Origin: Chloroflexota bacterium
GTDB lineage: Bacteria > Chloroflexota > Anaerolineae > UBA2200
Length of the DNA: 64,000 nt
NCBI GenBank assembly: GCA_030607875.1
Contig: JAUWJD010000001.1
Coordinates: 82,039-146,038 of the forward strand
Direction of reading: 5' to 3'
Made by a program: the position numbers and the translations under genes. Of the stretch, positions 34,161-43,668 are shown one piece after another (position 1 is the first letter of the stretch; every line of letters starts with the position of its first letter). The notes beneath the pieces are model-generated. The model was not told the origin of the DNA and searched no databases. It saw nothing but the letters and a program-made list of their open reading frames with translations.

Positions 34161-36613
34161 GGCACAGGAACCGCCAGTCTGAACTCCATGGCCTGTTAAT
34201 CCTGGTATTGCTGCTGGCGCTGGGCCTTCGCCTGTACCGCATTCAGGCGCAAAGTCTGTGGAACGATGAGGGCACCAGTGTTGCTTTGGCTGCACGAGAC
34301 CTGACAGCCATCACCGAAGGCGCTGCCAACGACATACACCCGCCTCTGTATTACTACCTCCTCCATTTCTGGATCGCACTTTTCGGCAACAGTGAACTGG
34401 CAGTGCGCTCTCTGTCAGCCCTGTTCGGGACACTGCTCGTTCTGCTGACCTTTGTATTCAGCTACGCAGTGGCTGGAGCGCTCCGTTCCGACGGGGCGGA
34501 GACCAAGGTAGGCCTCCTCGCTGCTTTCTTTGCCGCCCTGTCGCCCTTTCAGATCTACTACTCCCAAGAAACACGGATGTACATTCTCAGTGCATTGCTG
34601 GCGGCGCTGTCAATGTATGCCTTCATGCGCCTTCTTGCTCGCTGGGAGAAGGGGATCGATACGAATGGGCAGATGTCTTTCGTCCGCTGCTATTCACCCC
34701 TTGCTGCCTACGCCATTGTCACCGCCTTGCTTTTGTACACCCATTACTTTGCTGCCTCGATCGTCGTTGCGCAGAATCTCGCTTTCCTGTGCTGGTGGCT
34801 GACAGACAATCGGTTACCGGTAACCGGTGGCCGGCTGCGGGTGGCACTGCGCTGGATAGCATTGCAGGCAGTTATCGTGGCAGCATATCTGCCGTGGCTG
34901 CTCCTGACGGCCGGCCAGTTACGCGCCTGGCCCGCTGTCAGCGAACCAATCCAACTCACAACCCTTCTGATTAACCTGCTACGCGTCTTTAGCCTGGGCC
35001 TGTCCGTCGAGCCGCAGCCCAACCTCGTTCTGATCGGTTTCGCCGCGCTGCTCCTGCTGGGTGTTGCATCTCCACTTCGTGACCTGCGAGGAAGGGCAAC
35101 CGGCAAGCGAAAGTCGGCTTTCACGGCTTACATCAGCTCGTTGCTCTACTTGCTTATCCCCATCGGTGTCATGTATGTACTCTCACTGCAGCGGCCAATG
35201 TACAGCCCCAAGTTCCTGCTGCTGTGCACCCCGCCGTTCTACCTGTTCCTGGCCCAAGGTGCCATGTCCATTGCAGGTGGACACGCGCACCATATCCGGC
35301 CTTGGCTGCACGCCGTCTTCTTATTGGCAGCGGTGGTTTTCGTCGCCATCTCTTCCCTGAACTCGCTGCGGGCCTACTACTTCGACCCACGCTACGCACG
35401 CGACAACTACCGTGGTATTGCACAGTACATTGCAGCAGCCGAGCGAGAAAGCGACGCCATACTGATCAACGCACCAGGACAGATCGAAACGTTCACCCTC
35501 TACTACCGGGGCAAGCTGTCGCTTTACCCTCTGCCCCGCCAGCGCCCCCTGGACGAAGCACAGACAGAAGCGGACTTGCAGCGGATGATAGAGGGACGAG
35601 GACGGATATTCGCCATATTTTGGGCTACCGATGAGAGCGACCCGGACCGGTTCATCGAGGGCTGGCTGGATCAGCACACCTACAAAGCTATGGATTCGTG
35701 GTATGGCAATGTGCGGCTCGTTGTCTATGCCGTGCCCGTTCAGACCAAGGCAGAGGTCATACAGCATCCAATGCACGTCAACCTGGGGAATGAGGTACGC
35801 CTGTTGGGGTACAACCTGCTCACGGCAGAGGTGATGCCAGGCGATATCCTGCAATTGACCCTGTTCTGGGAAGCACTCGCTCCTATTGATGAGCGTTACA
35901 AGGTATTCACTCATGTGATAGACGCATACGGCCATCTGGCAGGCCAACGCGATGCTGAACCCGGAGGCGGGGCCAAAATCACGACGATATGGAAGCAAGG
36001 GGAACAGATCGTTGACAACTACGGGCTGCCGATTCTCCCGGCAGTGCCGCCCGGAGATTACATGATTGAGATTGGCATGTATGGCCTCGGCGACGGCCTG
36101 AGATTGCCAGTGCTCAAAGGCGACCAGCCTGTTGGGGACCATATCCTCCTGCAGCCAGTGCGCGTCCTGCGGGCGACGGCTCCGCCCCCATTGTCCGTGC
36201 TGAACATGAAAAAGCAACTGAATGCCCAGTTCGAGGACATCGTTCTGTTGGGATATGATCTGGCAAAGCTGGGCCATGAGCATCAGCCTGACGCACCAAT
36301 TCATCCAGGTGACATCCTGCACCTAACCCTGTTCTGGCAAGCAGTTCGCCAACCTGGTGAAGACATTGTGCTGGCGCTGCGATTCCAGGATGAAAAAGGC
36401 GCAACGTGGCTGGAACGACGTGGACAGCCAGCAGAAGGGCAATATCCTGCCACTCAATGGAGCCCTGGCGAAATTGTACGTGATCAGCACAATCTGCCGT
36501 TGCCAACAGATTTGCCATCGGGACGCTACCGCGCATACTTACGTGTTCAAGGCCTGGCCAGTGGCCAACAAGTAGGACCCCGCCTCTTGTTGGCCAGCCT
36601 GGCAATCGAATGA
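34151..36613 (+). CDS. PMT/GT39-like membrane glycosyltransferase with two C-terminal beta domains
   Basis: An 820-residue protein. Residues 1-430 hold about a dozen membrane helices. The first loop has WNDEGTSVALAARDL followed by NDIHPPLYYYLLHFW, the pattern of ArnT/PMT-type C-fold glycosyltransferases using polyprenyl-phosphate sugars. After a linker, two repeated beta-sandwich-like modules start near 541 (LGYNLLTAEVMPGDILQLTLFW) and 690 (LGYDLAKLGHEHQP, PGDILHLTLFW). This repeat is an extracytoplasmic addition whose role is not known. It overlaps the crotonase gene by 10 nt. Substrate not assigned. Confidence 0.82.
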   Translation: MRLRHRNRQSELHGLLILVLLLALGLRLYRIQAQSLWNDEGTSVALAARDLTAITEGAANDIHPPLYYYLLHFWIALFGNSELAVRSLSALFGTLLVLLTFVFSYAVAGALRSDGAETKVGLLAAFFAALSPFQIYYSQETRMYILSALLAALSMYAFMRLLARWEKGIDTNGQMSFVRCYSPLAAYAIVTALLLYTHYFAASIVVAQNLAFLCWWLTDNRLPVTGGRLRVALRWIALQAVIVAAYLPWLLLTAGQLRAWPAVSEPIQLTTLLINLLRVFSLGLSVEPQPNLVLIGFAALLLLGVASPLRDLRGRATGKRKSAFTAYISSLLYLLIPIGVMYVLSLQRPMYSPKFLLLCTPPFYLFLAQGAMSIAGGHAHHIRPWLHAVFLLAAVVFVAISSLNSLRAYYFDPRYARDNYRGIAQYIAAAERESDAILINAPGQIETFTLYYRGKLSLYPLPRQRPLDEAQTEADLQRMIEGRGRIFAIFWATDESDPDRFIEGWLDQHTYKAMDSWYGNVRLVVYAVPVQTKAEVIQHPMHVNLGNEVRLLGYNLLTAEVMPGDILQLTLFWEALAPIDERYKVFTHVIDAYGHLAGQRDAEPGGGAKITTIWKQGEQIVDNYGLPILPAVPPGDYMIEIGMYGLGDGLRLPVLKGDQPVGDHILLQPVRVLRATAPPPLSVLNMKKQLNAQFEDIVLLGYDLAKLGHEHQPDAPIHPGDILHLTLFWQAVRQPGEDIVLALRFQDEKGATWLERRGQPAEGQYPATQWSPGEIVRDQHNLPLPTDLPSGRYRAYLRVQGLASGQQVGPRLLLASLAIE

Positions 36614-36642
36614 TTGACAAATGAACCACCCGCGCGTATGAT
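36614..36642 (+). promoter_or_regulatory. Promoter of the ResB-like gene
   Basis: TTGACA (36614-36619), 17 nt, TATGAT (36637-36642), about 45 nt before the start codon. Confidence 0.6.
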
Positions 36643-36688
36643 AGGCTGCTTGCTGAGCTCCTGATGCTGGTTCAAGCCAAGTGTGATT

Positions 36689-38176
36689 ATGAACATCAGA
36701 GATCGTTTTGCCAATCTATGGAACTCTGAGGACGTGCTAGACAGCCTGTGGCGCATATTCGCCTCGCCCTACATGACTATGCTTCTGCTAGCATGCATCG
36801 CCGTGCTGATCTGCCTCGGAATCTTGTTGCCTCAAAGACCTGCTGAAGCTCTTACCGACCCAAGGGCGAACAGCCTGTGGCTGCGTTCGCTGCGCGAACG
36901 CTACCACGGCATTGCTGACTGGCTGCTTCGCCTGAAACTGGTTGACATTTGCCGTTCGCTATGGCTCAGAGGAGTGCTAGGGCTGTTCGCCTTCAACCTC
37001 ATTCTCGGCGCAGTAGATCTCACGCGCCCGCGCCATCTGTTGGCCAAGACACTTGGAACCCGAACCCTGACTGGGGTGCTTTCACCTTCGGAACTCCCTG
37101 AGCGGCTTGTCGATCGCGTGAAGCAAGTTCTGCGCGGATATCATTATCGACTCGTGGAGGGAAGCAACGAGGGAGTGGTCTACGCCGATCGCTTTGCGCT
37201 TTTTCGCCTCTTGGTGTATTTAGGCGTACTGCTAATGATTGGCGGCCTGGCGCTCAGTGAGCGCTCGGCATGGTGGGAAGAGAACTTTGTGCTGCGTCCC
37301 AGTCAGGTGCGCCCTCTTGGGCACGGGACTGCATTGGCCATCCGCGCCCAGGTTCTGGATGGAAAAGAAAACCTTAGCAGCGCCCAAAGCCAGAACGGCC
37401 ACACAGAACTGACTTTCTTCCGGACGGATCGCGAAGTTGGACGGACAACACTGCGCGATCGCACACCATCTTTCTACGCTGGTCTGCTCTTCTGGCGGAC
37501 GTCCACCGAGCCGGCACTGCTGGTAAAAGCGCAAGACGGCAGTGGACGAAACCTCGCATTGCAGACGCCGGAAAGGGGGGCTACGGAGTTCAGAGAAGTG
37601 GTATTGCGCTTTCGCGAAGATGAGAGCCCGCGCTACATCGTCACACTGGGCCTCACACCGGGCAGCCAACTGGGTCGCCAATTCGAGCAGAGAGGAAACG
37701 AACGATATGTCCTCGTGCCCAGCCGTGACCTGACTCTGCGCCTGCTCTATACCGCTCCGGAACCAGGAGAGATTAGCCCCAACTTCCTGGTCGAAGCGTT
37801 TCGCCCCAATGATACGTCGCTTCTCTATCAACACCACTTAAGGGTTAGCAACTCGATTGAGATAGATGGCGATTGTTATACCTTCGAGCCGCAACGTTAT
37901 GCAGTCCTCAAGTTTGGTCAAGACTATGGCCTGGCGCTCATCGGCCTCGGCGCGGCCTTGGCGCTCGCGGGAGTCGCTCTCACCGCCTGGCGCCCTCCGC
38001 AACGTATGTGGTTGGTAACACAGACCCAAAATGGCGAGATGAACCTCCACTTCACCGTGAGCACGCTGGCGAAACGAACACCCCAGTGGTTCGAGGACAC
38101 TGTGCAGAGTGTCGCCAGCACCTTGACTCTGAGTGCACAAAGTGCCCCCCTGCATGAATCCGGCCACGCGAACTAG
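36689..38176 (+). CDS. ResB-like cytochrome c biogenesis protein
   Basis: A 495-residue membrane protein of the ResB family, which in system II passes heme to apocytochrome c. Membrane helices lie at about 28-50 (MTMLLLACIAVLICLGILLPQ), 95-115, 175-195 and near the C-terminus (ALIGLGAALALAGVALTAW). A large external beta-rich region lies between them, as in ResB. The partner ResC/CcsA is not next to it, and no cytochrome gene is seen. GTG 36683 is an alternative start; neither has a clear ribosome-binding site. It has its own promoter. Confidence 0.78.
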   Translation: MNIRDRFANLWNSEDVLDSLWRIFASPYMTMLLLACIAVLICLGILLPQRPAEALTDPRANSLWLRSLRERYHGIADWLLRLKLVDICRSLWLRGVLGLFAFNLILGAVDLTRPRHLLAKTLGTRTLTGVLSPSELPERLVDRVKQVLRGYHYRLVEGSNEGVVYADRFALFRLLVYLGVLLMIGGLALSERSAWWEENFVLRPSQVRPLGHGTALAIRAQVLDGKENLSSAQSQNGHTELTFFRTDREVGRTTLRDRTPSFYAGLLFWRTSTEPALLVKAQDGSGRNLALQTPERGATEFREVVLRFREDESPRYIVTLGLTPGSQLGRQFEQRGNERYVLVPSRDLTLRLLYTAPEPGEISPNFLVEAFRPNDTSLLYQHHLRVSNSIEIDGDCYTFEPQRYAVLKFGQDYGLALIGLGAALALAGVALTAWRPPQRMWLVTQTQNGEMNLHFTVSTLAKRTPQWFEDTVQSVASTLTLSAQSAPLHESGHAN

Positions 38177-38289
38177 AAGGCCGTGCCCACGATCCTGCTG
38201 ATGCTATGAGCCAGGCGAGGGCAAACTCAAATCGTGGAACATGCCCGAGCAATGAATCACTGCCATTCGGAAACCGAGCGTCCATGCTA

Positions 38290-38441
38290 CAGAGTACTGC
38301 GTCAGCCGCCGAAGGTCTCGTCGCCGAAGGTCTTGGCGAAGACAAGGCCGGAGGCGATGGCTTGACGGGACAGGGGCTACCGCCCGAACGGGGCGCAAGT
38401 GTCCGACCAAAGAGGTTCAACCATTGACGCACGAAGCAGTA
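38290..38441 (+). repeat. MITE-like dispersed repeat, copy D
   Basis: From CAGAGTACTGCGTCAG to GACGCACGAAGCAGTA. The interior GCCGAAGGTCTTGGCGAAGA and CCCGAACGGGGCGCAAGTGT blocks match copy A closely. Its right end overlaps the first codons of the next glycosyltransferase. The rest of the 38177-38289 gap shows nothing else recognisable. Confidence 0.72.
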
Positions 38442-39563
38442 GAACGACTTCATTTGCTGTTTGTATTGCCCTCCTTAGGTGGTGGAGGCGCAGAGAGGGC
38501 CAGCGTTGACCTGCTGCGTGGCATCAACCGGAAGCGATTCAAAATCGCACTCGCTCTCTTCAGCCAAAGCGGCGACTTCCTGCAGCAGCTCCCCGACGAC
38601 GTCCAGGTCTATAACCTGCGAGGTGGGAAACAGTACGATCTGCGCCTGGTGTGGCGATTGGCAGGGTTGCTGCGCCGCCACAGACCAACCCTCGTCCTCA
38701 GCATACTGCGCTATGCCAACATGGTCACATTGCTCGCCCATCGTGTGGCCAGAAGCCAGGCTCGCGTCATTGCCAACGAACAGAATTTGCCCAGCGCCGA
38801 ATTCGCTCTTTTCGGCGGCGCTCAAGTCAAGAGAGCGTTCTTGAAATACCTATACCCACATGCCGATGTGGTGACCGCCATTTCCAAAGGCATAGCCAGT
38901 GAACTAACATCGCTCTACGGCCTCGCCGAGCATAAGATACGGGTCATTCCTAACCCGGTCGATGCAGCCCGCATCAGGACCCTGGGCGCAGCAAAACTGG
39001 GGCATCCTTGGTTTCAGTTGGGGTTGCCAGTGGTGGTGGCAGCGGGTCGACTGCATCCACAGAAGGGCTTCATCTATCTGATTCGCGCCTTTGCCATGGT
39101 CCGCAACGCGTTGCCATGCAAGCTCGTCATATTGGGTGAAGGGCCGCAACGTTCGGATTTGGAGCAGTTGATCGCAGGGCTAGACCTGGGCGACGATGTA
39201 GTGCTGCCCGGTTTTCAGGACAATCCCTACAACTTTATGCGCAATGCGAGTGTATTCGTCCTCTCTTCAGTGTATGAAGGGTTTGGCAACGTACTGGTAG
39301 AGGCACTGGCCCTGGGTACGCCAGTGATCTCAACAGCTTGCCCAGTTGGACCCGAAGAGATTATCGCAGATGGTGTGACAGGAATCCTGGTGCCGCCTGC
39401 GGACGAGGAGGGCCTAGCAGAGGCCATGCTCAGGGTGCTACAAGACGCAAAACTATGGCACAGGCTGTCTGCCAATGGTCCCGCTCGCGCTACGGCTTTC
39501 GCTCTGGAGCGCGTCGTGTCACAGTACGAGACGCTATTCGAGCAACTCACCAGCGGAGTATAG
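38424..39563 (+). CDS. Glycosyltransferase family 4, first gene of the polysaccharide locus
   Basis: A 379-residue GT-B enzyme. The N-terminus is HLLFVLPSLGGGGAERASVDLL (the GGAE loop typical of GT4 galactosyl/glucosyltransferases). The C-terminal domain has VVAAGRLHPQKGFIYLIRA, ILGEGPQRSDLE and the E-x7-E motif EGFGNVLVE. The assigned TTG start lies inside repeat copy D, so the first few residues (MTHEAVE) are repeat-derived; TTG 38454 is possible. It is the first of four consecutive GT4s with gaps of 0 or overlaps. Confidence 0.88.
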   Translation: MTHEAVERLHLLFVLPSLGGGGAERASVDLLRGINRKRFKIALALFSQSGDFLQQLPDDVQVYNLRGGKQYDLRLVWRLAGLLRRHRPTLVLSILRYANMVTLLAHRVARSQARVIANEQNLPSAEFALFGGAQVKRAFLKYLYPHADVVTAISKGIASELTSLYGLAEHKIRVIPNPVDAARIRTLGAAKLGHPWFQLGLPVVVAAGRLHPQKGFIYLIRAFAMVRNALPCKLVILGEGPQRSDLEQLIAGLDLGDDVVLPGFQDNPYNFMRNASVFVLSSVYEGFGNVLVEALALGTPVISTACPVGPEEIIADGVTGILVPPADEEGLAEAMLRVLQDAKLWHRLSANGPARATAFALERVVSQYETLFEQLTSGV

Positions 39564-40712
39564 ATGCGCATTCTGATCACGTCTGACATCTTCCCGCCAG
39601 ATGTAGGCGGGCCAGCCACATATGTGCCCAGAATCGCAGACGAACTGGTGCAACGTGGGCATCAAGTGACAGTTGTGACTTACAGTATAAGCAAGTTGCA
39701 TCCGGGGGACAACCGCTATCGCTTTCGCCTTGTGCGTGTGTCGTCTGATCCGCCCCGTTGGCGACGCATTCCACGGACGGTGTCCTCAATCCTCACTTAC
39801 GGTCGTGGCGTGGACGTCATCTACGCCAACGGATTGGTCACCGAGACGGTGCTGGCCAATTACGTTCTTCGCAAGCCTATTTTGGCCAAGGTAGTGGGTG
39901 ATCTGGCCTGGGAGCGGTCACGGGACAAAGGCTGGATCGCGGATGACTTTGAGACTTACCAGACAAAGAGCTACACTCCAAAGGTGGAGTTGATGCGTTG
40001 GCGCCGCAACTTCACATACCAGCGCATGCATCGTATCATCGTGCCCAGCCGGTACCTCAAGAACATACTGGTCAGGCACTGGGGGCTCCCTGCCGAGCAG
40101 ATCCGTTTGGTTTACAATTCATTCGAGCCAACGGCATCGGGCGTGCCACCGGTGTCAGTAGGCCTGCCGAGCAGGCACAGAATCATCACCGTGTGTCGCC
40201 TGACCGGCTGGAAAGGTGTTGATGGTTTGATTGAGGTACTGCCCGAATTGCCTGATACAGGCCTAGTGGTTGTCGGCGATGGACCGCTTCGCGATGATCT
40301 GCTCGCGCAGGCGCGAACGCTTGGCGTGGATGAGCGGGTTTGGTTCGCGGGCACAGTGCCCAAGGAGCAGGTGTCTGCTTACCTGAGGGCATGCGATGTC
40401 TTTGTGCTCAATTCAACCTATGAAGGGCTGCCACACGTGTTGCTGGAGGCAATGGCGGCTGGACTGCCGGTGATTGCCACCGACGTGGGAGGCAGCGGCG
40501 AGGTCGTCGAGCACGAGAGCAACGGTTTGCTCATTCCACCTCGTGATCCGCCAGCACTCAAGGACGCGCTGTCGCGCGTCTTTGCCCATCCTGCTGAGAG
40601 GACGAGCATGGTGCGGAAGGGCAAGGAAACGCTTGCTAGGTTCAGTTCACAGACGATGGTAGAACAAACCGAGGCCTTGCTCTCTAGCGCGACGAAGGCG
40701 CACGAGTCATGA
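39564..40712 (+). CDS. Glycosyltransferase family 4
   Basis: A 382-residue GT-B glycosyltransferase starting right after the preceding stop codon. It begins MRILITSDIFPPDVGGPATYV, with the GGxxxYV glycine loop of GT4. The C-terminal half has ITVCRLTGWKGVDGLIEVLP, VVGDGPLRDDLL and EGLPHVLLEAMAAGLPVIAT (E-x7-E). It adds one sugar to the lipid-linked repeat unit in the cytoplasm; the linkage cannot be predicted. The 3' end overlaps the next gene by 4 nt. Confidence 0.9.
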   Translation: MRILITSDIFPPDVGGPATYVPRIADELVQRGHQVTVVTYSISKLHPGDNRYRFRLVRVSSDPPRWRRIPRTVSSILTYGRGVDVIYANGLVTETVLANYVLRKPILAKVVGDLAWERSRDKGWIADDFETYQTKSYTPKVELMRWRRNFTYQRMHRIIVPSRYLKNILVRHWGLPAEQIRLVYNSFEPTASGVPPVSVGLPSRHRIITVCRLTGWKGVDGLIEVLPELPDTGLVVVGDGPLRDDLLAQARTLGVDERVWFAGTVPKEQVSAYLRACDVFVLNSTYEGLPHVLLEAMAAGLPVIATDVGGSGEVVEHESNGLLIPPRDPPALKDALSRVFAHPAERTSMVRKGKETLARFSSQTMVEQTEALLSSATKAHES

Positions 40713-41857
40713 ACGTACTAGCGCTGAGTTTCGATCATGCACTGTTGGCCGGGGGGAATGCGACTCAGAACGAGTCACAGCGTCGCCAGGTTGCCTATGC
40801 CGAGGAGTTGTGTCACAGGGCACCTGGCAGCCGCATTTGGATTGTCGTGCGTTCTGCACCGGGTACGACAGCGAAACCAGTGGCAATTGCTGAGAACCTG
40901 GAGCTTTGCCCCGCACCATCTTCAGCTACAGGCTTCCTATCTACTGCCTACCGCTACGGCCGCGAGGTATGCTCTCGACACGGGATCGACCTAATCACCA
41001 GCCAATCCCCTTTCTCCGATGGGCTGGCCGCATGGCTATTGAAATCGCAGTGTAAGGCGAAGCTGCTGGTCCAGCTGCATACGACCTATCTGGACAACCC
41101 GTACTGGCTGGCAGAGAGCTATGTCAACCGTCTGCGAGCTATCGTGGGTAAGAGCGTGCTGCGGCATGCCGATGGTGCCCGCGTGGTGTCGCGCACCGCT
41201 GCTCGCTGGCTGCAACAAGTGCTGCAGGTGCCACAGGACAAGGTCTTTGTTGTTCCAGTGGGAACGCAGTTGGCTTCGCAAACACTGTCTTGCTCAGAGA
41301 AGCACACTTCGGACAGGAGGATACTCTTTGTTGGCCGGTTGGTAGCCCAGAAAGGAGTGCTCACCCTGCTGCGTGCTTTCCAACAGATCCAAGAACAAGA
41401 GCGAACCACCGCACTGGTGATTGTTGGCGATGGGCCAGAGAGACAGCAGTTGCAGGGACTCGCATCTGCGCTGAAGCTGCAAGACAGCATTCGCTTTGTG
41501 GGTTGGGTGCCCTACGAGCAACTGCCCAGGTGCTACTCTGATGCCGATCTTGTGGTCGTACCCTCGCTATACGAGCCATACGGGCGGGTTATTGTCGAAG
41601 CCATGTCTTTCGGGCGACCGGTGGTGACAACCGACACTGAAGGAGCCAGGGACCTGATCCAGGAGGGACAAACGGGCTTCATCGTGCCAATCAACGATGT
41701 GCCAGCCCTGGCCAGCAAGATTCAGTACCTGCTGACCAATCCCGAGGTGGCACGCGAGGTAGGCTACGCAGCGCGCCAGTTCATCAAGCGCACTCATGAC
41801 CCACAAGCCTTGTGCGCGGCTCAGGTGGAGATGTGGCTCAAGGTGGCAGGGCAGTGA
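40709..41857 (+). CDS. Glycosyltransferase family 4
   Basis: A 382-residue GT-B glycosyltransferase coupled by an ATGA overlap to the gene before. Its N-terminal half is less typical (FDHALLAGGNATQNESQRRQ). The C-terminal half is clearly GT4: ILFVGRLVAQKGVLTLLRA, IVGDGPERQQLQ, PSLYEPYGRVIVEAMSFG. Donor and acceptor unknown. Confidence 0.9.
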   Translation: MNVLALSFDHALLAGGNATQNESQRRQVAYAEELCHRAPGSRIWIVVRSAPGTTAKPVAIAENLELCPAPSSATGFLSTAYRYGREVCSRHGIDLITSQSPFSDGLAAWLLKSQCKAKLLVQLHTTYLDNPYWLAESYVNRLRAIVGKSVLRHADGARVVSRTAARWLQQVLQVPQDKVFVVPVGTQLASQTLSCSEKHTSDRRILFVGRLVAQKGVLTLLRAFQQIQEQERTTALVIVGDGPERQQLQGLASALKLQDSIRFVGWVPYEQLPRCYSDADLVVVPSLYEPYGRVIVEAMSFGRPVVTTDTEGARDLIQEGQTGFIVPINDVPALASKIQYLLTNPEVAREVGYAARQFIKRTHDPQALCAAQVEMWLKVAGQ

Positions 41858-43002
41858 AAAGGACCAAGCTCGTGTACGTTCTGCCCACATACGACGCGGA
41901 TTCTCCAGAGCACATGTTTCACATCTATGGCTTTCTGGAAGCCGTAGCCAAGCACCTGGATGTGTGGCTTGTTATCGAACGCGCCCGCGGACAACCCGGT
42001 TTTCACAACCTGAAGGTGTACCGGCAGCGGACAAGAGCGCCCGTGTTGAGCAAGCTCGAAGAGTTGGCGGTCATGCTCTGGGCGCGTCTGCACGGCTACA
42101 AGCGATTCTACACACACTACTCCATATCAGCAGGCATCCTGTCTGCGCTGGTCACACGTATCCTTGGCGGCATCTGTTACTATTGGAACTGTGGACACCC
42201 GACCAAGTTTGTGCCGGAACGCGTGCGCAGTCTGCTGGATCTACGAATCAAACTGCGCAACGAGGTGCTACTAGGTCTGAATTTGCACATGGTACACCAC
42301 TTGGTCACCGGCACGCTAACCATGGCCCACTATTACAGTGAAACCTATGGGCTCGAGCTCAGAAGCATTCGCCTGATGCCCAATTGGGTGGACTTGGAGC
42401 GATTCACTGCATTGCCCGATAAACCAGTCTTGAGGCTGCAGCTCGGCTGGCCTGCGGACAAGAAAGTTGTGCTTTTCCTGCACCGCTTGGCGGAGCGTAA
42501 GGGCGCGCACTACATCGTGCCCATTGCCAGAGAAGTGCTGGCCGCGTACGAAGGCCCAACTTCGGAATTGCTCTTTGTGGTGGCTGGCGATGGACCGTAC
42601 AGGAAGAATCTGGAGGATGAGATCCGAAAGGCAAAGTTGGCAGAGCAGTTCCGGCTGGCAGGTTGGGTGCCGAACCGCGAAGCCATCAAGTACTTTGCCG
42701 CAGCGGATGTGTACATGATGCCCTCCACAGAAGAGGGATTCCCGCGCACGCTGCTGGAAGCTATGGCTGGCAGATGCCCATTCAGCGCTACAGATGTAGG
42801 AGGGGTGAAGGACATCCTGACACCAACACAAGCCCGCTTCATGATGCCTGCAGGCGACTGGCGAGCCATGGCCGCCGCGCTGGGTCGCCTACTGGCAGAT
42901 GACGCCCTGCGGGACGAACTAGCATTCGAGGGCCGCGCTCACGTGCACAGATACTCGCAAGATAATGTGGTGCAGACCTTTGTCTCATTGGTTTCAGAGT
43001 AA
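41854..43002 (+). CDS. Glycosyltransferase family 4
   Basis: A 382-residue GT-B glycosyltransferase. The GTG at 41854 overlaps the preceding TGA (GTGA), which I prefer to an earlier in-frame start. The N-terminal domain has LVYVLPTYDADSPEHMFHIY. The C-terminal domain has VVLFLHRLAERKGAHYIVPI, VVAGDGPYRKNLE and STEEGFPRTLLEAMAG. The W-rich middle (YYWNCGHPTKF) is unusual. It completes the block of four adjacent GT4s, consistent with a repeat unit of at least four or five sugars. Confidence 0.88.
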   Translation: MKRTKLVYVLPTYDADSPEHMFHIYGFLEAVAKHLDVWLVIERARGQPGFHNLKVYRQRTRAPVLSKLEELAVMLWARLHGYKRFYTHYSISAGILSALVTRILGGICYYWNCGHPTKFVPERVRSLLDLRIKLRNEVLLGLNLHMVHHLVTGTLTMAHYYSETYGLELRSIRLMPNWVDLERFTALPDKPVLRLQLGWPADKKVVLFLHRLAERKGAHYIVPIAREVLAAYEGPTSELLFVVAGDGPYRKNLEDEIRKAKLAEQFRLAGWVPNREAIKYFAAADVYMMPSTEEGFPRTLLEAMAGRCPFSATDVGGVKDILTPTQARFMMPAGDWRAMAAALGRLLADDALRDELAFEGRAHVHRYSQDNVVQTFVSLVSE

Positions 43003-43028
43003 AATGCACACTGGAGGCCTAGCGCATC

Positions 43029-43652
43029 ATGCCTGACACCGGGTTCATACGTGCACTGCCGAAAGCGGAGGTCACAGCGTCGCTTTACACTACCCGGTAT
43101 GCGTTCAAGACGTTCGAGACAGGCTCCTGCAAGCGCATCCTCGACCTGGGATGTGGAGATGCGTTCTTCGAAGAGCGTTATCCAGAGCGTTTCATCGGCA
43201 TAGACGTGGATGTCGCCAGGTTAGGCCAGTCCCACAAGCGGGGGGTGAGCAACCTGATCCTCGGCACTGCTGAGGCCCTACCCTTCGCAGATGCGTCCTT
43301 CGATGGGGTGCTGATGAAGGACGTGCTGGAGCACTTTTACCTAGAACAGGCTTTTCGGATACTTCATGAAGTGACGCGGGTGCTGGAGTCTGAAGGCGTC
43401 TTGGTGATTACCACGACAAAGAATGCCCAGATCTTCTGGGACAAACCGGATCATGTACGACCGTACTCCAACAAATGGGTCCACCGGGTGCTGGTGAAGG
43501 AAATGGGCCAGTACGATCTCGTCGCAGCCAGGGAGCTGTCTGGTGGCATTCGCGGCTTTGGGAAATTGCGCCTGGAGTGGCTCACGCACGCTCTTGCTGA
43601 CCATTTCGGCATCCGCAACACGCATGGCATCATCACCTTGAGAAGAATCTGA
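43029..43652 (+). CDS. Class I SAM-dependent methyltransferase
   Basis: A 207-residue methyltransferase with a Rossmann-like fold. Motif I is ILDLGCGDAFFEERY near residue 38, the acidic residue after the second strand is in FIGIDVDVARL, and ALPFADASFDGVLMKDVLEH is motif II/post-II. It likely methylates a glycan or glycan precursor given its place between a GT4 and an epimerase. The acceptor is not predictable. Confidence 0.82.
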   Translation: MPDTGFIRALPKAEVTASLYTTRYAFKTFETGSCKRILDLGCGDAFFEERYPERFIGIDVDVARLGQSHKRGVSNLILGTAEALPFADASFDGVLMKDVLEHFYLEQAFRILHEVTRVLESEGVLVITTTKNAQIFWDKPDHVRPYSNKWVHRVLVKEMGQYDLVAARELSGGIRGFGKLRLEWLTHALADHFGIRNTHGIITLRRI

Positions 43653-43668
43653 CAAGATAGGAGCGGAT

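Noticed and set aside
35321..36322. 333-codon minus-strand frame opposite the PMT-type gene
   Set aside because: It is antisense to a strongly supported coding region and has no family motif.
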